Positions 5,170-5,352 of a stretch of 5,352 nt of DNA are shown piece after piece. Within the stretch, counting starts at the first letter, position 1, and the number at the start of each line of letters is the position of its first letter. Position numbers and translations under genes: made by a program. The DNA comes from Candidatus Desantisbacteria bacterium CG2_30_40_21 (GTDB lineage: Bacteria; UBA9089; CG2-30-40-21): NCBI GenBank assembly GCA_001873945.1, contig MNYI01000034.1, positions 1 to 5,352 of the forward strand, given 5' to 3'. Under the pieces are notes generated by a model. It was not told the origin of the DNA. It made no database searches and saw nothing but the letters and a program-made list of their open reading frames with translations.

Positions 5170-5352
5170 TTAAATCCTTCCAACAGCCGCTACAAAATCC
5201 CTTTCCAAATCTTCCAGAAACATTGCCCTTCCTGTTTCACCCCGAAGCCTTTGTACCTCACGAATACCCATAGAACCCATGACCTCTATTATTTGAGAAT
5301 GCCACGCACAAAAGAGGTTTACTATCCTCTTGATTGCCCACTTTGGCTTTAT
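5170..5352 (-). CDS. C-terminal end of an FMN-binding glutamate synthase family protein (cut by the window edge)
   Basis: An open frame enters at the window edge on a codon boundary and gives 60 residues before TAA at 5172-5170. RIVNLFCAWHSQIIEVMG and SMGIREVQRLRGETGRAMF align with the C-terminus of the complete gltB in this window (RLTNLLASWHSQLVDILK and RLGMRSIQELVG), sharing NL, WHSQ, G-x-R and Q-x-L-x-G. The ending RLRGETGRAMF plus an acidic helix (LEDLERDF) is typical, in my recollection, of ferredoxin-linked FMN glutamate synthase relatives rather than of the long NADPH-type GltB. It is therefore a probable paralogue, transcribed first in the same direction. Its length, other domains and whether it is a second synthase or a related oxidoreductase cannot be seen. 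Confidence 0.8.
   Translation of the reverse strand: MKPKWAIKRIVNLFCAWHSQIIEVMGSMGIREVQRLRGETGRAMFLEDLERDFVAAVGRI

Overview
All recognisable genes lie on the minus strand, so transcription runs from position 5352 towards position 1. In transcription order the window holds: the last 60 codons of an FMN-binding glutamate-synthase-family protein (cut by the window edge), a DUF4258 protein, a short YgiT-type zinc-finger protein, a repeat-filled gap of about 210 bases, a complete ferredoxin-fused glutamate synthase core protein (496 aa), and a complete 882-aa protein joining a class II glutamine amidotransferase domain to a GXGXG domain. The last 277 bases are non-coding and hold a long imperfect palindrome with a consensus-like promoter beside it.

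The two large genes together supply the three parts of a glutamate synthase alpha subunit, divided differently from the single-chain GltB of E. coli. The amidotransferase domain would release ammonia from glutamine. The FMN and iron-sulfur core would use it to aminate 2-oxoglutarate. The GXGXG domain would be structural. Their reading frames overlap by 11 bases, which suggests coupled translation and one complex. The core protein carries an N-terminal two-cluster ferredoxin domain, like the archaeal-type enzymes, and no NAD(P)H/FAD beta subunit is visible here. The truncated upstream gene ends in a clear paralogue of the core's C-terminus, so two core-type proteins flank a small toxin-antitoxin-like pair.

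The non-coding parts are rich in small palindromes. One palindromic repeat sits in the first codons of the amidotransferase gene, and a decayed look-alike sits in the first codons of the core gene. The downstream region has an 11-bp perfect terminal inverted repeat enclosing two oppositely oriented arrays of an 8-base unit.

The Shine-Dalgarno sites and the moderately AT-rich base composition suggest a bacterium. Repeat-laden gaps and an archaeal-type, ferredoxin-fused glutamate synthase fit an uncultured or deep-branching, probably anaerobic lineage, but this is inference and no taxon can be named from the window.
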